Assembly: GCA_003248315.1 (NCBI GenBank)
Contig: QKWM01000004.1
Span: 992,001 to 1,056,000, forward strand
Origin: Streptomyces sp. SW4
GTDB taxonomy: Bacteria > Actinomycetota > Actinomycetes > Streptomycetales > Streptomycetaceae
Reading direction: 5' to 3'
DNA: 64,000 nucleotides
Part shown: positions 1-8,868 of the stretch, piece after piece
Position numbering within the stretch: position 1 is the first letter of the stretch
Layout of the letters: the number at the start of each line of letters is the position of its first letter
Translations under genes and position numbers: made by a program
The notes under the pieces: model-generated
Told to the model about the DNA's origin: nothing
Seen by the model: only the letters and a program-made list of their open reading frames with translations
The model's database searches: none

Positions 1-1115
1 CGGTTGCCCGCGATGTCGATGGTCTCCGGGACCAGCCCCCGCCGGTTGAGCTCGCGGCCGAACGCGGCGATCGCGCGCGGGTGGGCGAGGAACAGCTTGG
101 TCCCGCGCCGGCGGCTCAGCAGCTCGTCCATGTCGTCCGGCCCGGGCACGCCGTCGTGCGGCTGGATCCGCTGGTCGTACTCGCAGTTGTGCAGCAGGCC
201 GAACTCGCGGTTGTTGATCAGCTCGTGTTCCTGACGCTCCTTCAGCGCCTCGACCGTGAGCCGGATCTGCTGCTCGGTCTGGTTCATCGGCTGGTTGTAC
301 AGGTCGGCCACGCGCGTGTGGATGCGCAGCACCGTCTGGGCGACGCTCAGTTCGTACTCGCGCGGCTTCGCCTCGTAGTCGACGAAGGTGTGCGGGATGT
401 CCGGCTCTCCGGTGTGGCCGGCGGCGAGGTCGATCTCCTTCTCGCCGTGCTTGTTGGTGCGCTGCTCGGGGGCCGCGCGCCGCTCCTCCAGGTGCTGCCG
501 CAGGGTGTCCGAGCGCTCGGCGACCTGGTCCAGGTCCTGGCGGGGCAGCACGAGCACCGTGCACGCGGTGACCGCGCGGGCGGTGTACTCCCAGACCGCG
601 TCCCCGTCGAGCAAGGCCCGGTCACCGAAGTAGGCGCCGTCGGCGAGGACACCGAGGACCGCGTCGTCGCCGTAGGGGCCGGTGCCGACCTTCTCCACCC
701 GGCCGTGCGCCAGCAGGTAGACCGCGTCGGTGCGGCTGCCGAAGGAGGCGATGACCTCGCCCGCCTCGAACTCCCGCTGCTCGCAGCGCCGGGCGAGCTC
801 GGAGAGCACTTCCTCGTCCTCGTACGACCGCAGCGCCGGCAGTTCGCCGAGCTCCGCCGGAACCACCTCGACCCGGTCACCGGTCTTGACGAACGTCAGC
901 CGCCCGTCGCCGACGGCGAAGGTCAGGCGCCGGTTCACCCGGTACGTACCGCCCTGGATGTCCACCCAGGGCAGCATGCGCAGCAGCCAGCGGGAGCTGA
1001 TCTCCTGCATCTGAGGCACGGACTTGGTCGTGGTGGCCAGGTTCCGCGCGGCCGCCGTGCCGAGACTCTGCTGCGGCCTGGTCTGCTCGGTGCGGACCTC
1101 TTCGCCTACCGACAT
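1..1115 (-). CDS. Family 2B encapsulin-like shell protein with cyclic nucleotide-binding domain (EshA-like), 3' end outside window
   Basis: The reading frame runs from ATG at 1115 to the window edge without a stop, about 371 codons, so the C-terminus is missing. The N-terminal segment (MQEISSRWLLRMLPWV, then GGTYRVNRRL) is the start typical of EshA/SrpI-like encapsulins. A Crp-type cyclic nucleotide-binding domain follows at about residues 80-190 (FEAGEVIASFGSRTDAVYLL, then DGAYFGDRALL), and the HK97-like shell region after it. EshA proteins of Streptomyces assemble into large particles and were linked to ppGpp, antibiotics and sporulation; the family is now classed as encapsulin family 2B. 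Ligand and cargo cannot be told from this fragment. The 308 bases upstream hold no gene. Confidence 0.85.
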   Translation of the reverse strand, partial: MSVGEEVRTEQTRPQQSLGTAAARNLATTTKSVPQMQEISSRWLLRMLPWVDIQGGTYRVNRRLTFAVGDGRLTFVKTGDRVEVVPAELGELPALRSYEDEEVLSELARRCEQREFEAGEVIASFGSRTDAVYLLAHGRVEKVGTGPYGDDAVLGVLADGAYFGDRALLDGDAVWEYTARAVTACTVLVLPRQDLDQVAERSDTLRQHLEERRAAPEQRTNKHGEKEIDLAAGHTGEPDIPHTFVDYEAKPREYELSVAQTVLRIHTRVADLYNQPMNQTEQQIRLTVEALKERQEHELINNREFGLLHNCEYDQRIQPHDGVPGPDDMDELLSRRRGTKLFLAHPRAIAAFGRELNRRGLVPETIDIAGN

Positions 1116-1423
1116 AAGGAATTGCCCTCCCGGTCATGCCGGACGCATCTGCGCCCGGCATCGATGTGCACGGACCAGCCTTCCTCACACAGCGTGCTCG
1201 TGCTATTACCCGAAAGAGCGGGAATGGATCTACGGCCGCCGGGGCAGACATGGGGGCTCCCCCGACTCCCCGGCGGCGTACGGGACTTCGGCCGATGTCC
1301 GAAACGGCTCGCACACGGACCCGAACGAGCGCGGCGAGTAGTAGCGCGGGCCGCGCTTCGGTATAGGCACGGTACGGGCGCGCCGCGCCGGGCGGCGGCC
1401 GCGAGTCACGAAGGAGCGGGTCC
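1116..1423. other. Intergenic region between divergent encapsulin and amidase genes
   Basis: No convincing gene is visible. The region must carry the divergent promoters of the encapsulin gene and the amidase gene. A purine-rich ribosome-binding site (aaggagcgg, 1411-1419) precedes the amidase start. I could not pick out a confident -10/-35 pair or operator. Confidence 0.5.
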
Positions 1424-2013
1424 ATGGCCACACCCATGTCCGCGGGCAGTTTCCTCAGGGCACTGAAGGCGGAGGGCCTCACCGTCGTCGAGGTGGGCGA
1501 CTGGCGCACCCACAACCGCAACCACAAGGGCCCGTGGGACCCGTGCACGGCGTGATGATCCACCACACGGTGACCAAGGGCAGCGCCCGGACCGTCGAGA
1601 TCTGCCGCAGAGGGTACGAGGGGCTGCCCGGCCCGCTGTGCCACGGGGTGATCACCAAGGACGGCCGCGTCCACCTGGTCGGGTACGGCCGGGCCAACCA
1701 CGCCGGGCTGGGCGACGACGACGTGCTGCGGGCGGTCATCGCGGAGCGCGGGCTGCCCCCGGACAACGAGGCGAACACCGACGGCAACCGGTACTTCTAC
1801 GGCTTCGAGTGCGAGAACCTCGGCGACGGGAAGGACCCGTGGCCGGCGGCGCAGCTGGAGGCCGTCGAGAGAGCCGCCGCCGCGGTCTGCCGGTACCACG
1901 GCTGGAACGAGCGGTCGGTCATCGGCCATCTGGAGTGGCAGCCGGGCAAGGTGGACCCGAGGGGCTTCACGATGGCGTCGATGCGGGAGCGGATCCGGGG
2001 CCGCCTGAAGTGA
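1424..2013 (+). CDS. Peptidoglycan recognition/N-acetylmuramoyl-L-alanine amidase domain protein (one apparent frameshift)
   Basis: The protein matches the PGRP/amidase_2 fold: a GVMIHHTVT strand with the zinc histidine, a middle segment GRVHLVGYGRANHAG, and VIGHLEWQPGKVDPRG near the end with the second histidine and the K/DP motif. Such enzymes cleave the amide between muramic acid and the stem peptide. No signal peptide is visible, so a cytoplasmic or non-classical location is possible. ATG at 1424 follows a good ribosome-binding site. The frame breaks at the GGG run 1536-1538; adding one G gives NRNHKGPWGPVHGVMIHH and one continuous protein of about 196 residues. Confidence 0.8.
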
Positions 2014-2035
2014 GCGGGTGTTCGACAATGGTGCG

Positions 2036-2935
2036 GTGACCGGCCCGGACGTCCTTCAGCCCCGCCTGCCGTCGCCCGTGCAGGAGGTACGGGACGAGCG
2101 GTTCGGCGACCGGGGCGTCCGCCTGCTCCTCAAGCGTGACGACCTCGTCCACCCGGAGCTGGTGGGCAACAAGTGGCGCAAGCTCGTGCCGAACCTCGCG
2201 GCGGCCGGCGGCCGCCCGGTGGTCACCTTCGGCGGCGCCTACTCCAACCACCTGCGCGCGACCGCCGCCGCGGGCCGGCTGCTGGGGATGCCGACGATCG
2301 GCGTGGTGCGCGGCCACGAACTGGCGGACCGGCCGCTGAACCCGTCCCTGGCCCGGTGCGCCGCCGACGGGATGCGGCTGCACTTCGTCGACAGGTCGGC
2401 CTACCGCCGCAAGACCGAGCCCGCGACGCTCGCCGCGATCCTGCGCGCGTGCGGCGCGCCGGACGCGTACGTGGTCCCCGAGGGCGGCAGCAACGCCGCC
2501 GCGGTGCGCGGCTGCCGGGCGCTGGGCGAGGAACTGGGCGAGCGGGCCGACGTCGTCGCCGTCGCCTGCGGCACCGGCGGCACGCTCGCCGGGCTCGCGG
2601 CCGGCCTGCCCGACGGCCGGCGGGCGCTCGGCGTCGCCGTGCTCAAGGGCGGCTTCCTGACCGGTGAGGTACGGCGGCTCCAGGAGGAGGCCTTCGGCTC
2701 GCCGCGGGGCGACTGGCAGGTGACCGACCGCTTCCACTGCGGCGGCTACGGGCGCGTCCCCGCCGCTCTGGAGGCCTTCGCGGCGGACTTCGAGCGCCGG
2801 CACGGTTTGGGTGTGGAGCGTCTCTACGTCGCCAAGCTGCTGCACGGCCTGCTCGTCCTGACGCAGGAGGGCGCCTTCCCGCCCGGGACGACGCTCGCCG
2901 CGGTGGTCACCGGCCGGCCGTTCCCGCCGGGCTGA
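2036..2935 (+). CDS. D-cysteine desulfhydrase / ACC deaminase family PLP enzyme
   Basis: This is a fold-type II pyridoxal-phosphate enzyme of the ACC deaminase/D-cysteine desulfhydrase family. The PLP lysine lies in ELVGNKWRKL near residue 45. FGGAYSNHLRATAAAGR binds substrate and VACGTGGTLAGLAAG holds the cofactor phosphate. I chose GTG at 2036 because GACAAT lies about 7 bases upstream, as in leaderless Streptomyces mRNAs; GTG at 2018 is the alternative. The family splits D-cysteine or ACC, or acts on related amino acids, and the substrate cannot be assigned from sequence. The gene follows the amidase by 22 bases and is intact. Confidence 0.8.
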   Translation: MTGPDVLQPRLPSPVQEVRDERFGDRGVRLLLKRDDLVHPELVGNKWRKLVPNLAAAGGRPVVTFGGAYSNHLRATAAAGRLLGMPTIGVVRGHELADRPLNPSLARCAADGMRLHFVDRSAYRRKTEPATLAAILRACGAPDAYVVPEGGSNAAAVRGCRALGEELGERADVVAVACGTGGTLAGLAAGLPDGRRALGVAVLKGGFLTGEVRRLQEEAFGSPRGDWQVTDRFHCGGYGRVPAALEAFAADFERRHGLGVERLYVAKLLHGLLVLTQEGAFPPGTTLAAVVTGRPFPPG

Positions 2936-2937
2936 GC

Positions 2938-4533
2938 TCAGCCGCCCTCCCGGTACGCCGCCGCCTCCTCCAGGTCCAGCCGGCGCAGCAGGGTGCGGAG
3001 CATCTCGTCGTCGATGTGGCGGGCGTCCCGGAGCCGGACGAACACCTCCCGCTCGGCGCCGATCATCTCGCGGGACAGCCGCCGGTAGGTGTCGTCGACG
3101 GACTCGCCGGTGACCGGGTTGGCCTGGCCGAGGCGTTCCCAGACGGCGTTGCGGCGCCGTTCCAGCACCGTGCGCAGCCGGTCGGCGAGCGGGCCCGGCA
3201 GGGCGTTGCGCTCGTCCGCGAGGAGTTCGTCGAGGCGCTGTTCGGCGGCGCGTGAGGCCTGCGCCTGGGCGTTGGCCTCCGCGAGCGTGTGGGCCCGCTC
3301 GTCGCGCGCGGGGAACTTCAGCAGGCGGATCAGCGGCGGCAGGGTCACGCCCTGGACGACGAGCGTGCCGATCACGGTGGTGAAGGTCAGGAACAGGATG
3401 AGGTCGCGCTCGGGGAAGGGCGCGCCGCCGTGCACGGTGTGCGGGATGGAGAAGGCGATGGCCAGCGAGACCACGCCGCGCATGCCGGCCCAGGAGACGA
3501 CGAACGGTGCCTTCCAGGTGGGGTTCTCCTCGCGCGCGCGGATGCGTGCGGACAGCATCCGGGGCAGGAAGGTCGCCGGGTAGACCCACAGGAACCTCGC
3601 CGCCACCACGGCCAGGAAGAGGGCGACCGCGTACCAGGCCGCGGCGCCGGGCTCGTAGTCGCCCAGGCCCCGCAGGACCACGGGCAGCTGGAGTCCGATC
3701 AGCGCGAAGACGGACGACTCCAGCACGAACGCCACCATCTTCCACACGGCGTCCTCCTGGAGGCGGGTGGCGAAGTCGACCTCCCACGCGCGGTGGGCGA
3801 GGTGCAGGGCGACGACGACCACCGCGAGGACGCCGGAGGCGTGCACCTGCTCGGCGACCGCGTAGGCGGCGAACGGGATCAGCAGGGACAGCGTGTTCTG
3901 CAGCAGCGGCTCCTTCAGGCGGGTGCGCAGCCAGTGCAGCGGCACCATCAGGACGAGCCCGACGGCGACGCCGCCGACGGCCGCCAGCAGGAACTCCCCG
4001 ATCCCGCCGGCCCAGGAGGCGCCCTCGCCGACCGCGGCCGCCAGCGCGACGCGGAAGGCGGTGATCGCGGTGGCGTCGTTCACGAGGGACTCGCCCTGGA
4101 GGATGGTCGTGATCCGGGAGGGCAGTCCGAGCCGCCGGGCGACGGCGGTGGCGGCCACCGCGTCCGGGGGCGCCACGACCGCGCCGAACACCAGGGCGGC
4201 GGTCAGCGGCAGTCCCGGCACGAGCGCGTACGCGGCCCAGCCGACGGCGACGGTCGCGAAGAGCACGTAGCCCACGGACAGCAGCGCCACCGGCCGCAGC
4301 TGGGCCCGCAGGTCGAGGTAGGAGCTGTCGGTGGCCGCCGTGTGCAGCAGCGGGGGCAGCAGCAGCGGCAGTACGACGTGCGGGTCGAGGGTGTAGTCCG
4401 GGACACCGGGCACGTAGCTGACGGCCAGCCCCGCCGCGACCAGCAGCAGCGGCGCCGGCACCGGGGTGCGCCGGCCCGCCGCCGCGATCGCGGCACTGCC
4501 CGCCACCAGTAGCAGCAGCGGCATCACGTCCAT
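2938..4533 (-). CDS. Cation:proton antiporter, CPA1/NhaP-type
   Basis: The 531-residue protein has about 12 membrane segments followed by a roughly 120-residue charged C-terminal cytoplasmic tail rich in Arg and Glu. Family motifs are present: PPDAVAATAVARRLG, GESLVNDATAI and SWAGMRGVVSLA. CPA1 antiporters exchange Na+ or K+ for protons in pH and salt homeostasis. I chose ATG at 4533 (MDVMPLLLL), which begins the first membrane helix; a longer frame to 4590 adds a non-membrane Arg-rich stretch that is probably untranslated. The gene converges on the PLP enzyme gene with 2 bases between stop codons, and is divergent from the zinc-finger gene. No frameshift is seen. Confidence 0.9.
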   Translation of the reverse strand: MDVMPLLLLVAGSAAIAAAGRRTPVPAPLLLVAAGLAVSYVPGVPDYTLDPHVVLPLLLPPLLHTAATDSSYLDLRAQLRPVALLSVGYVLFATVAVGWAAYALVPGLPLTAALVFGAVVAPPDAVAATAVARRLGLPSRITTILQGESLVNDATAITAFRVALAAAVGEGASWAGGIGEFLLAAVGGVAVGLVLMVPLHWLRTRLKEPLLQNTLSLLIPFAAYAVAEQVHASGVLAVVVVALHLAHRAWEVDFATRLQEDAVWKMVAFVLESSVFALIGLQLPVVLRGLGDYEPGAAAWYAVALFLAVVAARFLWVYPATFLPRMLSARIRAREENPTWKAPFVVSWAGMRGVVSLAIAFSIPHTVHGGAPFPERDLILFLTFTTVIGTLVVQGVTLPPLIRLLKFPARDERAHTLAEANAQAQASRAAEQRLDELLADERNALPGPLADRLRTVLERRRNAVWERLGQANPVTGESVDDTYRRLSREMIGAEREVFVRLRDARHIDDEMLRTLLRRLDLEEAAAYREGG

Positions 4534-4592
4534 CGTCCTCGCCCGCCTCTGTTCCGCGCGGCCCGCCGCACACCCGTCGTAACCTGGCAATC

Positions 4593-4853
4593 ATGAAACA
4601 GTGCACGCACGCCGACGCGCTGCCGCACCCGGAACCCGCCCCACTGACCGACACGTGTCCCGAATGCCTGGCCGAGGGCACGGAACCGGTGCAGCTGCGG
4701 CTGTGTCTCACCTGCGGTCACGTCGGCTGCTGCGACTCCTCGCCGAGCCGCCACGCGAGCCGGCACCACACGGAGACCGGCCATCCGGTGATCCGGACGT
4801 TCGAACCCGGCGAGGACTGGCGCTGGTGCTTCGTGGACCACGTCCTGGTGTGA
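4593..4853 (+). CDS. UBP-type zinc finger domain protein
   Basis: This small protein of 86 residues is almost entirely a ZnF-UBP module: an N-terminal Cys/His pair (CTHAD), then CPECLAEG, LCLTCGHVGCCD, and H-rich SPSRHASRHHTETGHPV with a terminal WRWCFVDHVLV. In eukaryotes this fold binds the C-terminus of free ubiquitin; in actinobacteria stand-alone versions are common and their role is unknown. It starts 59 bases from the divergent antiporter gene. ATG at 4593 lacks a clear ribosome-binding site (preceded by taacctggcaatc), so translation may be leaderless. Confidence 0.85.
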   Translation: MKQCTHADALPHPEPAPLTDTCPECLAEGTEPVQLRLCLTCGHVGCCDSSPSRHASRHHTETGHPVIRTFEPGEDWRWCFVDHVLV

Positions 4854-4968
4854 CCCGATCGTGACGTGCCGGGGGACGGTTCGACCGTCTGACGTCTGGG
4901 TACGTCAACCCGGCGCGCGCTCTTCCGATTTGAGCCCGCCCAACCCTAGCCACTGTGCGTGTTCGGGT

Positions 4969-4996
4969 GTTTACTATGAGTGACAGCAAGGGGTTG
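4969..4996 (+). promoter_or_regulatory. Candidate sigma-B/sigma-H-type promoter for ushX-sigH
   Basis: GTTTAC at 4969-4974 and GGGTTG at 4991-4996 are separated by 16 bases. This matches the GTTT-N14-16-GGGTA(T/A) pattern used by the SigB/SigH/SigF group in Streptomyces. It lies about 120 bases upstream of ushX, so the operon may be autoregulated. The assignment is inferred from the motif only. Confidence 0.5.
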
Positions 4997-5119
4997 GGGT
5001 CTCGGGGACAGGAAAGTTCGGAGCGCGATAACGTCACGGCTGAACCACGTATCGCGTCACCGCGTTACCCGAGGGGTGACCCTCGGCCCTGAAACGCTTG
5101 TACCACCTTGGAGGTGAGG

Positions 5120-5532
5120 GTGTCCCAGATCGCAGGCGAGCCCGCGACCCAGGACTTCGTGGAAGTCCGGCTGCCGGCCGCGGGTGCCTACCTGTCGGTG
5201 CTGCGTACGGCGACGGCCGGCCTCGCGGCCCGTTTGGACTTCACCCTCGACGAGATCGAGGACCTGCGCATCGCGGTGGACGAGGCCTGCGCGATCCTGC
5301 TCCAGCAGGCCGTGCCGGGCTCGGTCCTCAGCTGCGTCTTCCGGCTCGTCGACGACTCGCTGGAGGTCACCGTCTCGGCGCCGACCACGGACGGTCACGC
5401 CCCTCGCGGGACACCTTCGCCTGGACCGTCCTGTCCGCCCTCGCGGGCAAGGTCTCCTCCGCCGTGGACGAGGACAAGACCGTGTCGATCAGCCTCTACA
5501 AACAACGCGGCGCGGGACCCGGGCCGCAGTGA
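5120..5532 (+). CDS. ushX: UshX/PrsH anti-sigma factor, RsbW-type ATPase domain (one apparent frameshift)
   Basis: The protein is a compact GHKL ATPase-fold anti-sigma factor of about 137 residues. The N-box DEIEDLRIAVDEACAILLQQ and the C-terminal FAWTVLSALAGKVSSAVDE are as in RsbW-like proteins. In S. coelicolor the equivalent gene encodes the antagonist of SigH. GTG at 5120 has an excellent ribosome-binding site (GGAGG at 5110-5114). The frame breaks at GGG 5408-5410 and is restored by one G (APRGDTFAWTV). Its stop overlaps the GTG start of sigH (GTGA, 5529-5532), which supports translational coupling. Confidence 0.85.
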
Positions 5533-6659
5533 GGAACGGGGACGGGCCGGTGCGTGACGAGGAGCGCGGCACACGGGAGCTGCCGGCCGAGGGCACACGT
5601 TCGCCGAGCGGCGCCCGGCGCGTGGCGGACGGCATCGAGGCCATCCCCGAGCAGGCCCGCCCGCACCCCGAGGACGCCGCCGCGGAGGCGGACGCGCGGG
5701 GCGGCGGACCGCGGAGCGGGGACGGGGGTGCTGCCGTGCAGACCACGCCTGCGGGAGGGCGGACCGGGGTCGGCCCCGTCCGGCCCGACCGGTCGGAGGC
5801 GAGGGCTCCGGAAAGGGCTACGGGCGGGACGATGAGCGAGCACGAGCGATACTCCGAGGACGACGCGCCACGCGCGCGGAGCGTGCCCGGCACGCACCAC
5901 GACCCGCAGGACCGCAGCGGGGCGCGTGCCATGTTCGCCGAGCTGCGCGGACTGGAGAAGGACAGCCCGCAGTACGCGGAGCTGCGCAACCAGCTGGTCC
6001 GCATGCACCTGCCGCTCGTGGAGCACCTCGCGCGCCGTTTCCGCAACCGCGGCGAGCCCCTGGACGACCTGACACAGGTCGCCACCATCGGGCTGATCAA
6101 GTCCGTCGACCGCTTCGACCCGGACCGCGGGGTGGAGTTCTCCACCTACGCGACCCCGACGGTCGTGGGCGAGATCAAGCGGCACTTCCGCGACAAGGGC
6201 TGGGCGGTGCGCGTCCCCCGGCGGCTCCAGGAGCTGCGGCTCGCGCTGACGACCGCCACGGCGGAGCTGTCCCAGCTGCACGGCCGCTCCCCCACCGTCC
6301 ACGAGCTGGCCGAGAAGCTGTCGATCTCCGAGGAGGAGGTCCTGGAGGGCCTGGAGTCCGCCAACGCGTACTCCACGCTGTCGCTGGACGTCCCGGACAC
6401 CGACGACGAGTCCCCGGCGGTCGCCGACACCCTCGGCGCCGAGGACGAGGCGCTGGAGGGGGTGGAGTACCGCGAGTCGCTCAAGCCGCTCCTGGAGGAT
6501 CTGCCGCCGCGGGAGAAGCGGATCCTGCTGCTGCGCTTCTTCGGCAACATGACCCAGTCGCAGATCGCCCAGGAGGTCGGCATCTCCCAGATGCACGTCT
6601 CCCGGCTGCTGGCCCGCACCCTGGCCCAGCTGCGGGAGAAGCTGCTGGTGGAGGAGTAG
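5529..6659 (+). CDS. sigH: Stress-response sigma factor SigH (SigB/SigF family)
   Basis: The C-terminal 240 residues carry sigma regions 2-4: LDDLTQVATIGLIKSVDRFD (2.1-2.2), FSTYATPTVVGEIKRHFRDK (2.4), VPRRLQELR (3), and an HTH in IAQEVGISQMHVSRLLARTL (4.2). From GTG 5529, overlapping the ushX stop, the product is 376 residues with a long acidic, Gly/Pro/Arg-rich N-terminal extension. ATG at 5832 (MSEHERYSEDD) would give a 275-residue form, closer to family length. S. coelicolor SigH is known to exist as several size forms, so more than one start may be used. The gene is intact. SigH acts in osmotic stress and in development. Confidence 0.9.
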   Translation: MRNGDGPVRDEERGTRELPAEGTRSPSGARRVADGIEAIPEQARPHPEDAAAEADARGGGPRSGDGGAAVQTTPAGGRTGVGPVRPDRSEARAPERATGGTMSEHERYSEDDAPRARSVPGTHHDPQDRSGARAMFAELRGLEKDSPQYAELRNQLVRMHLPLVEHLARRFRNRGEPLDDLTQVATIGLIKSVDRFDPDRGVEFSTYATPTVVGEIKRHFRDKGWAVRVPRRLQELRLALTTATAELSQLHGRSPTVHELAEKLSISEEEVLEGLESANAYSTLSLDVPDTDDESPAVADTLGAEDEALEGVEYRESLKPLLEDLPPREKRILLLRFFGNMTQSQIAQEVGISQMHVSRLLARTLAQLREKLLVEE

Positions 6660-6689
6660 ACCGGCGCCCCGTCGGCGGGCGGTGCGGGT

Positions 6690-6875
6690 CGCTGTGCGCT
6701 GGCGGGATGGCTGTGCGCAGCCGCGATCGCTGTGTGCAGGCGGGATCGCTGTGTGCAGGCGGGGTGACTGTGAGCTGGCGGGATGGCGGCGGCTTCGCGG
6801 GATGCCCCGGGTCCGCGGAATGGCGGCGGCTTCGCGGAATGGCCGGGTCCGCGGGATGGCGGCGGGCTCGCGGGT
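6690..6875. repeat. Degenerate GC-rich short tandem repeats downstream of sigH
   Basis: Two related units alternate: GGGATCGCTGTGTGCAGGC-like copies at about 6725-6770, and copies of GCGGGATGGCGGCGGCTTC-like sequence from about 6780 to 6870. No gene is credible here; the open frames on the plus strand are repetitive. Together with a hairpin at 6913-6937 this accounts for the 335-base gap to the next gene. Confidence 0.6.
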
Positions 6876-6912
6876 TCCGGCCGCGCCTCTGCCGGCCCGA
6901 GGGCCGGAAACG

Positions 6913-6937
6913 CCCGGGCCCGCTGAGAGGGCCCGGG
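6913..6937 (+). terminator. Probable terminator after sigH
   Basis: Inverted repeat with 9-base arms CCCGGGCCC (6913-6921) and GGGCCCGGG (6929-6937) around a 7-base loop. It has no T tract, which is common for Streptomyces terminators. Confidence 0.45.
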
Positions 6938-6994
6938 GAGCGAGACACCGGGGCTCCGGGCTCCAGGCCCCGCGGCTGCCTCTGGGCTCGACGG

Positions 6995-7459
6995 CTACTT
7001 CTGGGCTCGGCGGCTACTTCTGGGCGTTGCCGGGGCCCGGATGCCGAGGGCCCGGGTCGTCTCGGGGTTCACCAGCAGTACCAGCGCCGTGACGGCCACC
7101 ACACCGAGGACGATCCCGGCCGGGATGGCGATGCTGTCGGCCTGGAGCAGGTTGTAGGCCACGGGCAGCGCCAGGATCTGCGTGATCACGGCGGGCCCCC
7201 GGCTCCAGCCGCGCCGGGCCAGCAGGCCGCGCGCGGCGAGCAGCGGGAGCAGGGCCAGGACGACGAGCGTGACACCACCGGTGACGGCCTGGGTCCGGTC
7301 GTCCGGGTGTCCCGTGAGCCCCGCCACGAGCATCCACACGCCGCCGGCGACGAGCGCGAGCCCCTCCAGCGCGGCGAGGGCGGCCGCCGCGGTCAGCCGG
7401 CCGGGGCGGGGCCCGCCTCGTCGGCGGAGGCGGCGGCTTCGGGCTGGGGTTCTGCTCAC
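6995..7459 (-). CDS. Small integral membrane protein, unknown function
   Basis: About 150 residues with an Arg-rich cytoplasmic N-terminus and four hydrophobic segments (around ALAALEGLALVAGGVWML, GGVTLVVLALLPLLAARGLL, AVITQILALPVAYNLLQ and GIVLGVVAVTALVLLV). GTG at 7459 follows a GGGG-rich ribosome-binding site. The C-terminus is uncertain. As read it ends at 6995, but adding one C to the CCCC run near 7032 would end the protein with PGNAQK at 7014; a 15-base direct repeat (6992-7006 and 7011-7025) covers both candidate stops. I do not recognise a named family. Confidence 0.7.
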   Translation of the reverse strand: MSRTPARSRRLRRRGGPRPGRLTAAAALAALEGLALVAGGVWMLVAGLTGHPDDRTQAVTGGVTLVVLALLPLLAARGLLARRGWSRGPAVITQILALPVAYNLLQADSIAIPAGIVLGVVAVTALVLLVNPETTRALGIRAPATPRSSRRAQK

Positions 7460-7582
7460 TGCTCACCCCTGAAGGGTAGCCCGCGCGTCCGGAGCGCCCG
7501 TGTCGAGCCTCACGCGCCCCTCCGCCGCCCGATCCGCACCTCGCTCTGGGCCGGGTACCGCCCAGTAGGTACCCTGCAACCC

Positions 7583-8548
7583 ATGCGTGCACTTCTCGTG
7601 GTCAATCCGGCGGCAACCACCACGAGTGCGCGTACGCGCGACGTACTGATCCACGCGCTCGCCAGTGAGATGAAGCTGGAGGCGGTCACCACCGAGTACC
7701 GCGGCCACGCGCGGGACCTGGGCCGCCAGGCGGCGCTCGGCGACGACATCGACCTGGTGGTGGCCCTCGGCGGCGACGGCACGGTCAACGAGGTCGTCAA
7801 CGGCTTGTTGCACGCCGGCCCCGCGCCGGACCGGCTGCCCGGCCTCGCGGTGGTCCCCGGCGGTTCCACGAACGTCTTCGCCCGCGCGCTGGGCCTGCCC
7901 AACCACGCGGTGGAGGCGACGGGCGCCCTGCTGGACGCGCTGCGCGAGGGCCGTGAGCGCACCGTGGGCCTGGGTCTGACCTCGGGACGCCCGGCTCGGC
8001 GGACGAGGGCGTGCCGGCCCGCTGGTTCACCTTCAACGCCGGGCTCGGTTTCGACGCCGGTGTGGTCGGACGGGTCGAGCAGCAGCGCGAGCGCGGCAAG
8101 AAGTCGACGCACGCCCTGTACGTGCGCCAGGTGGTGCGCCAGCTCCTCGGCGAGCCGCACCGCAGAAGCGGGACGATCACCCTGGAGCGGGCGGGCGAGG
8201 ACCCCGTCACCGACCTGGTGCTGTCCATAGTCGCGAACACGTCCCCCTGGACGTTCCTGGGCAACCGCCCGATCTACGCCTCGCCGGGGGCGTCGTTCGA
8301 CACGGGGCTGGATGTGTTCGGCCTGAGCAGGCTGTCCACGGCCGCGGTCGCCCGGTATGGCACCCAGTTGCTCACTTCGTCCCCGAGCGCGGCCCCGGGG
8401 CAGGCACGCGGTCTCCCTGCACGATCTGACCGAGTTCACCTTGCATTCGAAGGTGCCCCTGCCGCTTCAGATGGACGGTGACCACCTGGGGCTGCGTACG
8501 AGCGTGACGTTCACAGGCGTACGCCGTGCACTGCGTGTGATTGTGTGA
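7583..8548 (+). CDS. Diacylglycerol kinase family lipid kinase (three apparent frameshifts)
   Basis: The N-terminal half carries the catalytic nucleotide loop ALGGDGTVNEVVNGLL and VPGGSTNVFARALG, as in the YegS/BmrU/DagK family. The C-terminal half has the beta-sandwich with FTFNAGLGFDAGVV and ends QMDGDHLGLRTSVTF, also diagnostic. The family phosphorylates diacylglycerol or related lipids with ATP. The frame breaks at GGG 7984-7986, at CCCC 8381-8384 and within the C/G runs 8391-8400. One added base at each gives a continuous protein of about 322 residues. ATG 7583 starts just after the -10-like region, so the mRNA may have a very short leader. Confidence 0.85.
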
Positions 8549-8868
8549 GCAGAACAGGCGAAAGTCCTTTCACTCGAACGTTTAGGCCAGGGTCCACCCC
8601 ATGGAAGTACGGCTGTGACCTACTCGACACCGATGAATCAAAAAAAATCTTCCGGAAGGGGTTGTATCCGCCGCTGAGGTTTGCGAGTCTCTACGTGGCG
8701 ATCGGGACGGGCCCGCAACACCGGCCCCCACAGATCACCGGAATCCCTCTCCAACTCACAGGACCACGCCGGGGAACCTGGCGGTAGGCCCTTCCCTTGT
8801 TGAGGGATTCGTGAAAGCGTTCACATTCACAAGCAACCAGCACGTAACACCAAGGAGAGGTAGCAGCC
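8549..8868 (+). promoter_or_regulatory. Long upstream region of wblE
   Basis: This 320-base region has no credible gene. It holds an unusually A-rich patch (seven consecutive A from about 8641), a small inverted repeat GTGAA-AGCG-TTCAC at 8811-8824, and a strong ribosome-binding site AAGGAGAGG at about 8850-8858 ahead of the wblE ATG. It is likely the promoter and 5' leader of wblE. I could not assign a single promoter with confidence. Confidence 0.45.

Noticed and set aside
1967..4711. A 914-codon open frame antisense to the PLP enzyme and antiporter region
   Set aside because: It mirrors the antiporter frame, is Arg/Pro/Gly-rich with no domain, and crosses several real genes. Long antisense frames are normal in DNA of this G+C content.
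8545..8787. An 80-codon frame upstream of wblE
   Set aside because: No ribosome-binding site or recognisable domain, and it covers the A-rich promoter region. More likely untranslated leader and promoter DNA.
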